Source: Adiantum capillus-veneris (taxonomy: Eukaryota; Streptophyta; Polypodiopsida; Polypodiales; Pteridaceae). From it: a DNA stretch of 64,000 nucleotides. Shown here one piece after another: positions 44,297-55,434 of this stretch (the first letter of the stretch is position 1; each line of letters begins with the position of its first letter). The notes under the pieces are model-generated. The model had not been told where the DNA came from and searched no databases. It was given only the letters and a program-made list of their open reading frames with translations. The stretch spans positions 22,073,951 through 22,137,950 of the forward strand of contig CM043948.1 of the NCBI GenBank assembly GCA_014529385.2, given 5' to 3'. A program made the translations under genes and the position numbers.

Positions 44297-44913
44297 TGTT
44301 TTAGGGCAAAACTACCCCCGTGTTCATGCTCACAAGCACAACACAGACAACATACTTATCATCCGATGACACGACTAACCCGTAGGTGTACGTAGGCAAT
44401 CTCGTTAGCTTGTCAGGCTGAGACCAATCTACACATACGCACTTTTATGATGCATCAATCATTAACACTGGTAGAATGCAACCCACTCTATCCCTAAACG
44501 CTCACAACACCGTTTACATCTCAAATGAACTCGGAATCGCATCAAACTTACTAGGCACCATCCTCTCAATAAGATATGCTTACCTATAAGTCTAATCTCA
44601 CCAGATTTGAACCCTAGTTATCTCGATTACAGTCGCGATAGACTCACAGGTCATAATCCAAAAGTGGCCGAAACCTAAGTTTATGAGTATCTATGTGTAG
44701 CTAATCTCTTTCTCATTCCATAAAGCACTTGATTGTTGAAAACAGACACTGTTTGTGTTACTTACAATCAAAACAAGCTCAAGGAAGGATCAATCGCGAA
44801 CGGCTCGAAAATGTGAATGTGTGGCGTGGGCGCGTAGCTCTCGGAGAGGCTACCGTGATGGTGTGGTCACGTCGTGAATCCGATGAGGGAGAAGCGCGTA
44901 GCGAAGAGGATAA

Positions 44914-44988
<75 letters not shown>

Positions 44989-45263
44989 ACTCGTACAACA
45001 CAGGATTAATATTCAAATGTTATTCAAAAATGGTTCTAAGGTGACTTTTATACTTTAGTCACCTTAGCTCAAAAATGTACATGGGGTTCTCTTCCTCATA
45101 ATTACAAAGTGGGAACAATTCTGGGTCCTGACTGGCTGATTAATCTTTACATAACCCAGACAAGTGGATCAAAATGATAAGACGTCTTCGACATAAAAAT
45201 GGGAATTTGATAGGCTTTACAAGGTGGGCTCAGTACAACAGTTGGACAAGTTGGGCTCCAACA
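44297..45263 (-). mobile_element. 5' LTR of M (967 bp)
   Basis: Minus orientation, TGTTGGAGCCCAAC at 45263 to CCCTAAAACA at 44297. Similar along its length to the 3' LTR at 20454-21417, including the (CT)n tract (44916-44986). Followed on the plus strand by GAGAT (45264-45268), the second copy of the target duplication in P gag. Confidence 0.93.
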
Positions 45264-47640
45264 GAGATGGACAAAGGACATTGTAGTTCATTGTGAATAG
45301 AGGCTTAGCTAGATCAAAGCCTATTTATAGCCAAGAGGAATTACAAGAAGAAGCTCCTCAACTAGAGATAGATTGTCACAAAAGCCATGGCAACCACTTG
45401 TTCAAACAATGTCCTTAGATGGAGATCACACAATTAAATGCCTATTGTCTTGAATGTGATGTCTTTCACTTGATCCCCAATTGTCACCCAAACTGAGTCA
45501 GAAAGATCATAACAAATGTCTCAAGAATTTTTTAGCTACCCAATAGCTCAGAAAATAAAAACATCGTACCAATTCAAGTGGTTACGAGAGCGCAAGCTCA
45601 AAAAGAAGCTGCAGAGAATCCAAAGATAGAGAAAACAAAAACTGACACGAGTCCAGAGATGATTGAGCCAAAGACCGATGCACCTAGTCAAAAAACCAAG
45701 AGCAAACAGAATAGATGGAAATCTAGAAAGGCTAGGATGAAAGAACGAAGGGAAGGAGAGCAGAAATCCCTAGCTGGGGAGCTTACCCAAGCGAAAGAGA
45801 AGATAAGACAACATGAGAAAAGGGTTGCAGCTTCTCTTGCATAGATGTATCAACCTCCAGAAGAACCATCCACAGATGAGAAATCAAGAAGTACTAGTTC
45901 AAGAGGATCAATGTTGGTTGAGAAGGTTAATGAGCCATTAGACACCCTCCTAAAAGCCTATGAAACACGGATAAAAAACAACCAAACCCAAGAACAAAGG
46001 TGGATGACATATCCATATGTGGAACTAGAAAAGGACACGCTTGAAATGTGCAAGAAAATGATTCAAATAGCCTAAGCTTTACTAGAACCATGAGTTGGAA
46101 AACTTGAGGGTGTGATCCTTGTCCCACCTACACCAATAATCCCTCCAAACAGAGAACAAAAAGAGCCAGATTCCAGTCAGGAGCATGGAACAAAGCTCAA
46201 GGACCTTGCATTAGATCCAAGGATAGTGTTGAATACCATGGATAACTCTTCCAAGGAATTTCACATAGCTATACTTGAGAATTGTAAATAAATAGATGGT
46301 CTTGACAAATTGTGAAAACAAGTCAGAGAGGCCAATGAAGCAAGTGGGATAAGAAGACAAGTAAACCAAATGGGCGATGGAAGAGGAGTGTCTCTTCCAC
46401 CAATAGAGGAATTTGAGACTGGATCTCAAATGAATCTAGAAGTGGAATCATATCGGGGAAACAAAGGATCCCTACAGTCTATTGACAGTCAACCCCATTT
46501 GCTAAGAACACTACCATCCTATACGAGAGAATACGAGGCCAAGTCAAAGGTTGTTGCAGTCCCATCACGGAGACTGTCTCCCAACAAGGTCATTGATTCA
46601 AAAGGATTGATAGACATTTTGCCGACACTAGTCACCTGTACGATAAAGTTAGCCCAGTTGCCCAGAATATGACCAAACATGTGGGCTATTGTGGAAAAGC
46701 GCCTAGAGAAATTTGGTGTTATAAAACCAATGACTCAAATCAAGCAAGGGATCAGAGAGCTAGAAATGCCTCAGCTAAACAGTCAACTAGTACCTTTAAA
46801 CAAGGTCGGGGAGTACTATGAGGGAGAAGATGGGAACACCACTCTTCATGTGGAATTACAAGGTGTAAAAACCATGGCAATCCTTGATAGTGGAGTTGGA
46901 GTTGCCATTGCAACAAAAGAGGTATGGAAAAAATAGGGAAAACCAGCAATGAGGGCTACTAGGATGAAATTGCATCTTGCAGACGGACACATGGAAAGGT
47001 CCATATGACTGTTAGAAAAAGAATTTGTTAATTCTTGTGCATTGAATATAAGCAAACCTTTGCTATTTTTGATTTTGGCAATAAGAAAAACTATGATATC
47101 ATTCTAGGAAGACCATTCATGAGACAATTGAAAATGGTCCAAGATTGAGGATATGACTAAATCTACCTAAGACATATGGAAACCATGACAAGGATAAATA
47201 TGAAGGACCATACTTACAGCGATGTGATGAGAACACCTATGGAGGAGTTTGATTATTGTAGCAAGATCAGAACTTCCATCGTGGTTGGGTAAGCCTAAAG
47301 AACTGTGGATGTGTGGAGCTTCGCAATGTGGAAGATTAAAGTGAGAGGAATACATCCTAGAAAGGGCAATTGAAGATAAAGATTGCATCCCAGAACCCTA
47401 TCCTGAGGAAGCTTTAGAGACACTTGAATGGGAACACATCTTGGCTACTCTTGATGTGTGCGCTATTCAGGACGATCCAACAACGAAGTTTTGTGATGAA
47501 AATGGCTTTGATGTCGTCCCTTACTATTAGGAAGAGAATGGGGTCTAGGAGGGCCTCTTTATTTTGGCAGTTTAAGGTAGTCAAACCTCTAGTATTAAGA
47601 AAGCAATCAAAGGACAACCCTTGAATTCAAACAAGCAAAA
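45264..47640 (+). pseudogene. P gag 3' part and aspartic protease
   Basis: Continues the gag interrupted at 20453. The first knuckle is damaged (CHKSHGNHLFKQC, second Cys replaced by Ser); the second is CLECDVFHLIPNC. Then come the helical block (MVTRAQAQKEAAENPK; VEKVNEPLDTLLKAYETRIK; EQRWMTYPYVELEKD), LLRTLPSYTREYEAK, and the protease with AILDSGVGVAIATKEVWKK (GAT-AGT-GGA at 46886-46894). The linker KELWMCGASQCGRLK and EWEHILATLDVCAIQDD matches that of M. Many stops and frameshifts are present. Confidence 0.82.
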
Positions 47641-48065
47641 TGGCTAGTCTATTTGAATTCATAATTCCCCCCCAAAATGGAATCCAAAATCTAGTGGGCA
47701 AAACCATATCATGTATCATATCTACGGACATTGCTTGGCATGTAGATCATAGATCTATAATTTTTGCTCAAATCGGAGATTGTATGTACCACTCTTACAC
47801 CTCTCTTACATACCCACCATTCTTGCACATATGGCATGCACCTATTTGTCAAAATGTTCATAATCTCCATAAACTCATGGTAAATAAAGAGACCCTCTTA
47901 GACTCCATTATCTTCCTAATGCTTTGCAGTGAGTGTGATCTAAGAAAATAAAGACGAAGAAGAAAACAAGTTCTATGACATTGTAGAACACTTGGAGCTC
48001 AAGCAGATGCCAACAACGGAAATTCGAACAATTGAGCAGGTGACAAGAACGAAACTTTAACTAAT
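47641..48065 (+). other. P region at the RT-IN deletion junction
   Basis: M has protease linker, RT, RNase H and integrase here; P has only about 0.4 kb with no RT or integrase motif. The frame near 48070 (LFYDCPNQKPRNQ) resembles the end of the M protease linker (VFYNFPNQSERRQKR, about 37800) and passes directly into the WxPK region that in M lies after integrase. A 103-codon ORF at 47640-47951 is not recognised. Confidence 0.5.
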
Positions 48066-49020
48066 GTGTTGTTTTATGATTGTCCAAATCAAAAACCCAG
48101 GAACCAATGTCACCGCTACAAGAATAAAGTGCATCAAAAGTGGATTCCAAAATCCTTGGTGAAAACACAACTGCAACAAGCACCCTCATACGTGGCTCCC
48201 ATACATGAAGAAAAGACTCAGTCACCCAAGAAGAACACAGCCATGTCAACCAGCTACCAATGCTCTAATCAAGTGGATACCAAAGTCATCCCAAAAACAA
48301 CAACCCAAGAGCAAGCAAATAGTAACTTTCCATAACAAGATAAACCACAAAGGGACAGTGCTAGAATTCAACCTTTCTAAGGATAACAGTGATAGTGATG
48401 ATTCTTATGACATTCCTTACCAAAAACTTAGTTCATCACCATCACTAATAGATTTTGTAACAACCAAAGAAGGCCAAAAGAAGATAACAACAAGTTAGAA
48501 CCAAAAAGTTTGACAAATCTGAATACCAAAGAGCTAGATTGGCCAAGACCAAGATCTTTGATGAAAAATCACAAGATCCAATGCCAGCAGAAAAACAGTC
48601 GAAGCCTGCAAGAACATCTAAGAAAATCACAAAGTTACAAGCTTTTGTAAATCAAATTTGGGTTCCAAAGAAGTTGACTCAAGTACAAAGAGGTCATGAG
48701 TTCATCTGAATTCAAAAACAGTTAAATTGTCAACTCTTGAAGTATCAACTCCCAAAGTCTGAATCTCATCTCCAACCAAGCGTACAAGGACTGAAGCAAA
48801 GACCACTGAAGACTCACACAAAGACAAGGTGGATCCCAAAGAAGTGTCTTCAAACACAAACAGAGCAGGGACAAGTATGGGTTCCCAAACGAGCAGCATC
48901 AATGAAACAATCAGTAATCATGAAGAAGTGGATCCCAAAGGTAACAATTAAAACTACTGTCATTGCACTACCGCTTGAATTCTTTCAATTCCGCCTACGG
49001 TTACAGTACAGTTAGAATAT
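48066..49020 (+). pseudogene. P WxPK-motif region
   Basis: Basic Gln/Thr/Lys-rich frames with a recurring W-[IV]-P-K motif: HQKWIPKSLVKTQ, IKWIPKSSQKQQPK, TRWIPKKCLQTQ, VWVPKRAASMKQ, KKWIPKVTIKT. Spacing is irregular. Frames change at about 48300 and 48500-48740. M carries the same motif at 27511-28190. Function unknown. Confidence 0.45.
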
Positions 49021-49369
49021 AGCTCACTTCAAGCCAAAACCCAATACTGCAGAACAATGCCAAATACGACAACCAACCCACAGGGCTATACTTCCAAAGA
49101 AGCATCAAATAGATAAGTAAGCCTTTATAAAATCTCTACAACCTTCAATCAAGCGAACTGCACAAGAGCTTCAAAAATCATAAATGCTTATAATAGGAAG
49201 CCTTGTCTCAGCAAATGCCAATAAGAAAATTTCTTATGCCCACATCTTGCACAACATAAATATTTTCCGTGCATTGACTGTGTATGCATAATAGGGCTAC
49301 ATTATAAGACCTGCATAGGCACAATTTTTGATTGCCCAAGCACAACACATACCCTTGGTGATACCCTAC

Positions 49370-49575
49370 CATCAAGGAGGACTCCAAATAGGAGGGGGGG
49401 AGGAATTCTAAACATGGACCTAATATTATGAATATTAGAGGGCAATGTTTTGTGAGTGGTATTTGATGGTGATGATTTTTTGACAAAATTCAGTGTATAT
49501 TTCCTCATAGTAGCGTTGCAAGAGGAGTACCAGGAATAAAACCATATATAAGCCCCTAGGGACATGTGTACAATG
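49370..49575 (+). promoter_or_regulatory. Conserved internal block of P: purine tract plus TATA-like sequence
   Basis: A purine run AGGAGGGGGGGAGGAATT at about 49389, ATTAGAGGGCAATGTTTTGT at 49434, and ATATATAAGCCCCTAGGGA near 49545. Same order as in M (27510-27305). Confidence 0.5.
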
Positions 49576-50824
49576 TACATAGCATTTAGAATTCTATTTG
49601 AATGATTTTGCTTTTCGTTGAGGTGATTTTTGGTTTTATTTTGTTATCTTTTTAATTTTTAAAAAAAGCAAAAGAAATTTATAATCCAGATGAAGAACAG
49701 ACTGAAGAAATGCTTGAGTAGTACAAAGCGAAGAAGGTCCAGGGAAATGGCAAAACTTCACAAAGCGCCTCAAAAGCCATATGCACAATGGATAATGTCA
49801 AAAATGCTGATCAGTCTTCAGCAGCAACATGAGGCCAAAAATGATTCAGAATGTTCATAAAAATCCGGGATGGACTACAAGGACAAAGAATGTTGGTGAT
49901 GCGACTAAACAAAAGCACCCATCAAGTGTAAAGTTTCCTATTAGATACTTCATGTGACTACAAGGCCGTATATAGGAAGTAGACTTTTATTCTATAAATC
50001 TTCTATCTTGTTTGTGACTTAATGAAGCCTAACAAGCAAAAGGGACTAACAATACTGACAAGAACATAAGGTGCTAGACATGCCCATCAGTCATTCTTGA
50101 GATTGAAATTTAAAAAATTAAGCTTGGAAACCCAAATACAAGTCAAAATCAAGCCAAACTTTGTCAGGAGGCTATGAATAGAGGATACAAGCTAAGGGTT
50201 TTATAAAAAGAAAAAGAAAAAGTATAACCCCTAGCCAAAGCTGCAATTTTTTCAAATCTAAAGTCATGATAGCCATCTATATACCCTGTACATCATGTGT
50301 ATGAGTTTTGGAGATAAATGGACAACAATGATAGGTCATAGATGGTCATCTATCATACATGATGTTGAAAAAGCCCTCTTTTGAAGCAAGTTATTAACAT
50401 GGGAAATTAACTGGGTTTTGGTAGGCTTTAATTAAGGTATGTATCAAGTAAAAGCAACATAATGATTTACACAGCACACAAAAGCTAACAGTGGCAAATG
50501 CAGCTTTGATCACCTTGATGCAAGAACAAAGAAGTCCTCAATGATGAAGAGCAAACGTAAGGGTAATCAAAGGATCTCAAAATCTTGTCCCTAATGAAGC
50601 AGATCAAATGCTAAATATGGGTTTGGAACCTCAAATCAAAAACATTATCTCCCAGATTCGACCTAATAGATAGATTTGCATTGGCCTAAAGAGGTTGAAG
50701 GTTTAGCCATACAATTTCTACATAATCCTTACAAAGTTAACATTGGTTCACAAGATCCAAAAGCCAATCACTCAATTCTATAGATTGTAGAAGTTGTTTT
50801 TGAGAATCACAATTACTTTTTTTG
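49576..50824 (+). other. P 3' non-coding region
   Basis: No gene recognised. Contains ACATCATGTGTATGA (50290) and, inverted, TCATACATGATGT (about 50354), related to the palindromes of the P leader. Confidence 0.45.
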
Positions 50825-51125
50825 ACAGATTTGTTGGAGCAAGTGATGGATGGAGCTTTCTCTATCCATGATGATAAGAGGCAAGCTAAACAAGATTGGA
50901 TTCTTTCTAAATTTAGATCTGGCAATGGACCTTTAATGACAGAAATAGATGCTTCCTCTGAGCATGGATGTGAAGGACATAAAGTTCGTCATCAATTATG
51001 ATTTTCCTAAATCATGTGAAGACTATGTACATCGGATTGGACGAACAGGAAAAGCTCGTGCAAAGGCTACAACCTATACTTTCTTTACATTAGCAAAACG
51101 ACAACAAAGACCAAACCAACATTGA
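50825..51125 (+). pseudogene. Captured fragment of a DEAD-box RNA helicase
   Basis: Two plus-strand segments separated by a short frame change. 50825 onward reads FSIHDDKRQAKQDWILSKFR (conserved IHGDK-like start of the C-terminal RecA-like domain). 50964-51125 reads [20 protein letters not shown] followed by [20 protein letters not shown] and [16 protein letters not shown] is helicase motif VI, which binds ATP/RNA; the pattern is that of the DBP2/p68-like subfamily. Motif V is damaged (SLSMDVKD). The 5' edge lies next to TTTTTTTGACAG, which looks like an intron acceptor. It sits 27 bp before the polypurine tract of P, where M has the end of ORF3. It is not a Ty3 gene, so it was probably captured from host DNA. 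Confidence 0.85.
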
Positions 51126-51151
51126 CCACATGGTCATGTCAGGGGCGACAT

Positions 51152-51168
51152 GAATTCGGAGGGGGGAG
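51152..51168 (+). promoter_or_regulatory. Polypurine tract of P
   Basis: GAATTCGGAGGGGGGAG immediately before the 3' LTR. Confidence 0.82.
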
Positions 51169-52019
51169 TGTTGACCGCTGGGTCAACATCATGACATAAC
51201 TCAACAAAGCCTTATTTTGTGAGAGTTATGGAATGCTAAGGATTATGGTTATAAACATCATTTGTAATAAGTAGGTAGTCTAGTTGCAGAAGCCGGGGTG
51301 CAATGGAACTTCCAGATTGTAAATACCATGCCATTTGACCCCTCAAACTCTATTTTTGGTTAACCTAAGGTAGCCTTAGTATATAAGGTACCTAGGTCAC
51401 TTTTGTAAGAACACTTAATCATAATCAAAGTTTAGCAACGACGCCTGAGTAAGCTTGAGCTTCATCCTCACTCTACACTCAGCTCGCTCATCGCATTAGA
51501 GATGCGATCGTACCATTGCGCTCGTCTCGGCAAGAGATACGTGACAAGCCAAACATTCTACACAAGATGAAGCACACGCACTTACAACTATTTGTGGTCG
51601 TAAGTGTATCAAACAATGTCTGTTGTCTGCTTGCAGGTAGTCATTAGAATTGTGGCAACATAAGCTATGCATAGATACTTATATAGAGCTAGGGTTTTGA
51701 GTGTAGAGGCATTGGGACAGGTGTTTCCTAGTGAGGGGATGGTCTTCCTTAAGTTTCGTATGATTCTAGCATGGTTTCATGAGTTTCCTTCCGTTTGTGT
51801 GTATGTGGGTTGGGTGGTGTAGTTAAGAGCAATGAGATTTTAGATTGTGGTTTAAAGTTGGCCTTCCAGAGTGTTGTATGTGTAGGATGGTCTCAGCCTG
51901 ACAAAATAAAGAGATTTCCTCCGTGTGTCTATCGTGTCATTTGTGTCCTCGATTGAAATTATGTTGATCTAGCTTGTGTTGCATGCACTTTATGGGTGGT
52001 GTGATTCGCTCCTGCGACA
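51169..52019 (+). mobile_element. 3' LTR of P (851 bp)
   Basis: Starts TGTTGACCGCTGGGTCAAC, ends CGCTCCTGCGACA. Aligns with 16287-17209 but with indels. After it the RT of H resumes on the minus strand. Confidence 0.9.
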
Positions 52020-52915
52020 GATGCCTTTGTCATTGATGATATATCCCATCAAAATTCCTCTCTTGAAACCAAATGCACATTTTGCAAGGTTCAATGATAA
52101 TTTGAAATGTCAGCATTTTCAAGACATAGCCTCAAATGATTCAGACTATCCTCCTTTTTTCTTGATACACTAAAGTCATCTAGGAGCACCTTCATGAAGC
52201 AATCAAGGAAGCTATATACTAGCTACTACATCCAAAATTTTGTCACAATATGGCAAAGGAAATCGATGTGTAATTGTTGCAACATTTAGTTTCTTGTAAT
52301 CTACACACACCTTGATATTTCTATTCTTCTTAAGAATAACTACAATTGAATATAACAAAGTAGCTTTGTCTACTGGATAAATGAATCCCACCTCAAGGAG
52401 TTTATCCAACTCCTCCTTCACCTAAATTGCACAATCAGGTTCATTCTATACCTCTATTGCTTCAGTGGGACTATGTACTTTTTACAGCTAATTTTATGTT
52501 GACAAATAGCTAGGTCTGCTTCCTTCATGTCAGTCTAGGACCATGAAAACACATCTTTGAACTCCATCAACAAATTTTTTAGTGCCAACTTAGATTCATT
52601 ATCCAACTCAATGGATACCTTCATCATTTTTTCATTCTTCATCGTTTCCAAATTTACGTCTTCCAACTCATCCTGTTTGAACCTTGAAAATTTTGACATT
52701 TACTCCTTAAACATCTTTTCTACTTGCTTCATTGCTTCCAAGATTTGTTTTTAGTCCTCTTGTTTTTGTTCTTTAGTGGACTTGAGCGCCTTCCCCAAAT
52801 CTTCTTAAGGTAAATCTATTTACTTGCTTCTAATCTTCCACTTCATTTGTAATTCTCTACACATCCACTTCAAAACTAAGGACAATTGTTGAGTTCCTTA
52901 GAGAAATTCCTCTTC
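52020..52915 (-). pseudogene. Ty3/Gypsy RT, N-terminal and palm parts (element H, first piece)
   Basis: On the minus strand: a degraded acidic/basic linker (KEQKQED; VSIELDNESKLALKNLLMEF; KDVFSWS), RT start VKEELDKLLEVGFIYPVDKA, SIVVILKKNRNIKVCVDYKK and LNVATITHRFPLPYCDKILD (52421-52212). It then jumps, apparently by an internal deletion, to MKVLLDDFSVYQEKK (FLDDF-type catalytic region with LLDDF) and continues to 52020. The next part of the gene is at 16286. Confidence 0.82.
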
Positions 52916-53039
52916 CTCATTGTCTTCAATGGCTTCTCCCGTATTAATTATTTCTACATACAAAGGTATAAATATGAGACCACAAGAGGTTTTGAACACC
53001 ACTCTCCACCCAATCGTAGCTTCTTATAGGATCCCTCTA

Positions 53040-53085
53040 GTAGCATTCGAACCGGCCTCTAGCCTTTGGCCCTTGTCCTTGACAT
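53040..53085 (-). mobile_element. Start of a 3' LTR of K, truncated
   Basis: Directly after the purine tract, TGTCAAGGACAAGGG on the minus strand resembles the LTR start of L (TGTCAGGACAAGGG). The LTR end was not found; protein-like sequence assigned to H begins within 50-150 bp. Confidence 0.4.
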
Positions 53086-54133
53086 TACTCCCCCTTGGAG
53101 AAGCATTTTCATCCTTAAAAACAAAGTGGGGAACTTCTTCTTAAGAACACTAATGTTTTCCCAAGTGGAACCTTCCTCAGGCATGTCTTTCCACTTGACT
53201 AATGCTTGTCAACACACATGATGACACGAGTATTTAAATCATGGTAAGTGAGAATGTCATCGGGTTCATGTGACTGAGTTGGACATTCAATGAAATCAAC
53301 CAAAAGCTACTGATCAATGACATTGTCGTCCATCAAGCTTTTAATAAAACGACTTACATGAAAAATCGGATAAATACAAGAGTGCACAGGTAACGAGAGT
53401 TTGTAGGCCATATCACCAACTCGCTTGAGTGTCTTAAAAGTCCCATAATACCTTGGAGATAATTTAGGTGTCAAGCCACTCTTCAAACTGTCTGAATTCT
53501 TTGGCACAAGCAAAAAGACCTCTTCCCCTTCCGTGGAAGGTAACTTGCTGACGTTCTCACCAACATACTTTTTATACCGATCTTATGCTTGTCAAACATT
53601 GATGAGCCAGTCTTAGCATTTCCATCTAACGTATGCTCATAGCATATCCTCTAGCACTTGGTTGACTCTTTCAGTCTACTCATCCATTTCAAGATGATCT
53701 GCAATATTTATGTTGAGTTGTGTACTCAATCATTTAAACATAGTCCTCCAAAAGTGAATGTTAAAATTAAGATCAGATCATTCATAATGTCACTTGGAAA
53801 CCCATACAACCTGTATAGATTGTTGACAAATATCTTAGCTAACTTTGAAGTCTTAATTGTGGATTTGGTTGGAATAAACTTGCAAAGTTAATCAACCAGT
53901 CTACGACCACCCATACCGAGTCACGACCTTGTAGGTAAACCCACATTGAAATTCATAAAGATACTTTCCCATTTTCTATTAGGAATCTCCATTGGATGCA
54001 AGAGACCTCCTGTCTTTAGGTACTCTGCTTTATTTACTTGACATTTTTGGCAATGCAAGACATAGTCTTGAACATAGCCGTGTAAACGTGGCCAATAAAA
54101 TTGTCATCTTACAATAGCATAATGTTGTGGTAA
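53085..54133 (-). pseudogene. Ty3/Gypsy integrase with chromodomain-like end (element K)
   Basis: Minus strand. Zinc domain partner WQFYWPRLHGYVQDYVLHCQ and KCQVNKAEYLKTGGLLHPME (about 54105-54000), core with NRKWESIFMNFNVGLPT, then the C-terminal module KLSPRYYGTFKTLKRVGDMA and YKLSLPVHSCIYPIFHVSRF (53460-53330). A chromodomain-like ALVKWKDMPEEGSTWENISV follows (about 53215-53160). The gene closes at a purine tract CCAAGGGGGAGTAA near 53100-53087. The combination is that of chromoviruses. It is full of stops. Confidence 0.8.
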
Positions 54134-54962
54134 GCCTTAGCTTACACTGAAAGTGGGAAAAATCCCTAAAATCCAAGCATGCACTAATTAAGTGCATAGT
54201 CACATTACTACTATGGAATCTACAAAGCCTCACACATGCTACTCATTCCCTACACACATGCTACACACTTGATGGCCACATGCCACTTGTGGTAGCTCAC
54301 CCTACCCTTGCCATTTCCACTTGTGGTGCATATCCATTCAATCATTAATTGATTCTATAATGGACATTGCTCAAAGCTTGTAATTCTCTCGTTCACCACT
54401 GTTGGCATTACATCTTTCCAAGCCCATGTTCTCACGAACATCCACCACATAGCCTTCCTATCTATATTGGCACTTGATAGCACGAGAGGATTAATAAATC
54501 ACTATTGGCCTTGCATCTTTCCAAGCCCATGTTCTCCAGCCATCCACTACATAGCCTTCCTATCTAAATTGGCACTAAGGCCTCGGCTCCATATCAAGAG
54601 AGGAGTAATAAAGAATTTCAAAGAAAATCAAACATGAAGATCCAAGGAATTAAGGCGTCGTCACCACCACACAAGGCATCAAGCACTCAAAACATTGAGC
54701 TATAATTTTCTTTTTCCAAACAATCAAGCACAAGTATTCTAAGAATTCATGCAAGAGCATTCGCAACGCTTCAAGGCATCAAAGAATTCAAGATTTTGGT
54801 AATAACTATAATGTATGCAACATTTGACTCATCAAAATTCCTAGAGAAAAGTGAAACTATTTATGCTATGTATGGCATACCTAATCTCAATATTGTAAGG
54901 GGTTATAGACACTGCCAATTGGTAAGACCACACGACCAATTAGATGGGTTTTGAGCTACCGG
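54134..54962. other. Unassigned stretch with an imperfect local duplication
   Basis: No coding domain. CATCTTTCCAAGCCCATGTT and CATAGCCTTCCTATCTA occur twice, at about 54411-54470 and 54508-54565, about 97 bp apart. Confidence 0.45.
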
Positions 54963-55080
54963 TTTGGCCCCTCTATTAGAGAGGTTTTGGAATGCCTATT
55001 TGCATGCAATGGGATGCCCAAATGGGCTGCCCATTGCATGCAAATAGGCATGCCAAAACCCCTCTAATAGAGGGGCCAAA
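54963..55080. repeat. 118-bp inverted repeat (near-perfect hairpin)
   Basis: Left arm from TTTGGCCCCTCTATTAGAGA and right arm ending CTCTAATAGAGGGGCCAAA are complementary over about 57 bases with about four mismatches and almost no loop. The arms meet near 55020 (GGGATGCCCAAATGGGCTGC). Confidence 0.85.
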
Positions 55081-55434
55081 TAGATGCAAGCACCAAGGTG
55101 GGATGAAGACAGACAAAACAATGTGGTGGAACACGATCGATGGTTGAACAACCGGTTGTTGTGTCCATACGAGCATTGGAAAAGGTCCATTCCTAGGCTC
55201 TAACGAGTTTGTTTGAAGCATGTCGAGAACTATGGAATGTGGGATGATCCACGAGCACGAATAATTGATCTTCACAAACTTTTGCACATCGATATCGCTC
55301 CTCACTAGAGTGTTGTAGGAGGAGGCTCTCAAGCGGGAAAGTCTAAGAGACAATTGCAAGAAAACAGGTTTGTCTCTCCACCAACAATGGGTGAGAGTTC
55401 AAGATCTAGTGCAGGTGATTATGGGGAGGAGTAG
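55081..55434 (+). other. Coding-like stretch upstream of the CACTA transposase
   Basis: An open plus-strand frame reads LKHVENYGMWDDPRARII and DLHKLLHIDIAPH, then QLQENRFVSPPTMGESSRSS up to a TAG. No family recognised. It may be a remnant of an upstream exon or of another transposon. Confidence 0.3.

Noticed and set aside
52020-54133. Treating K integrase and H reverse transcriptase as one element
   Set aside because: Integrase lies upstream of RT in reading direction, the reverse of Ty3 order, and a purine tract with an LTR start separates them.
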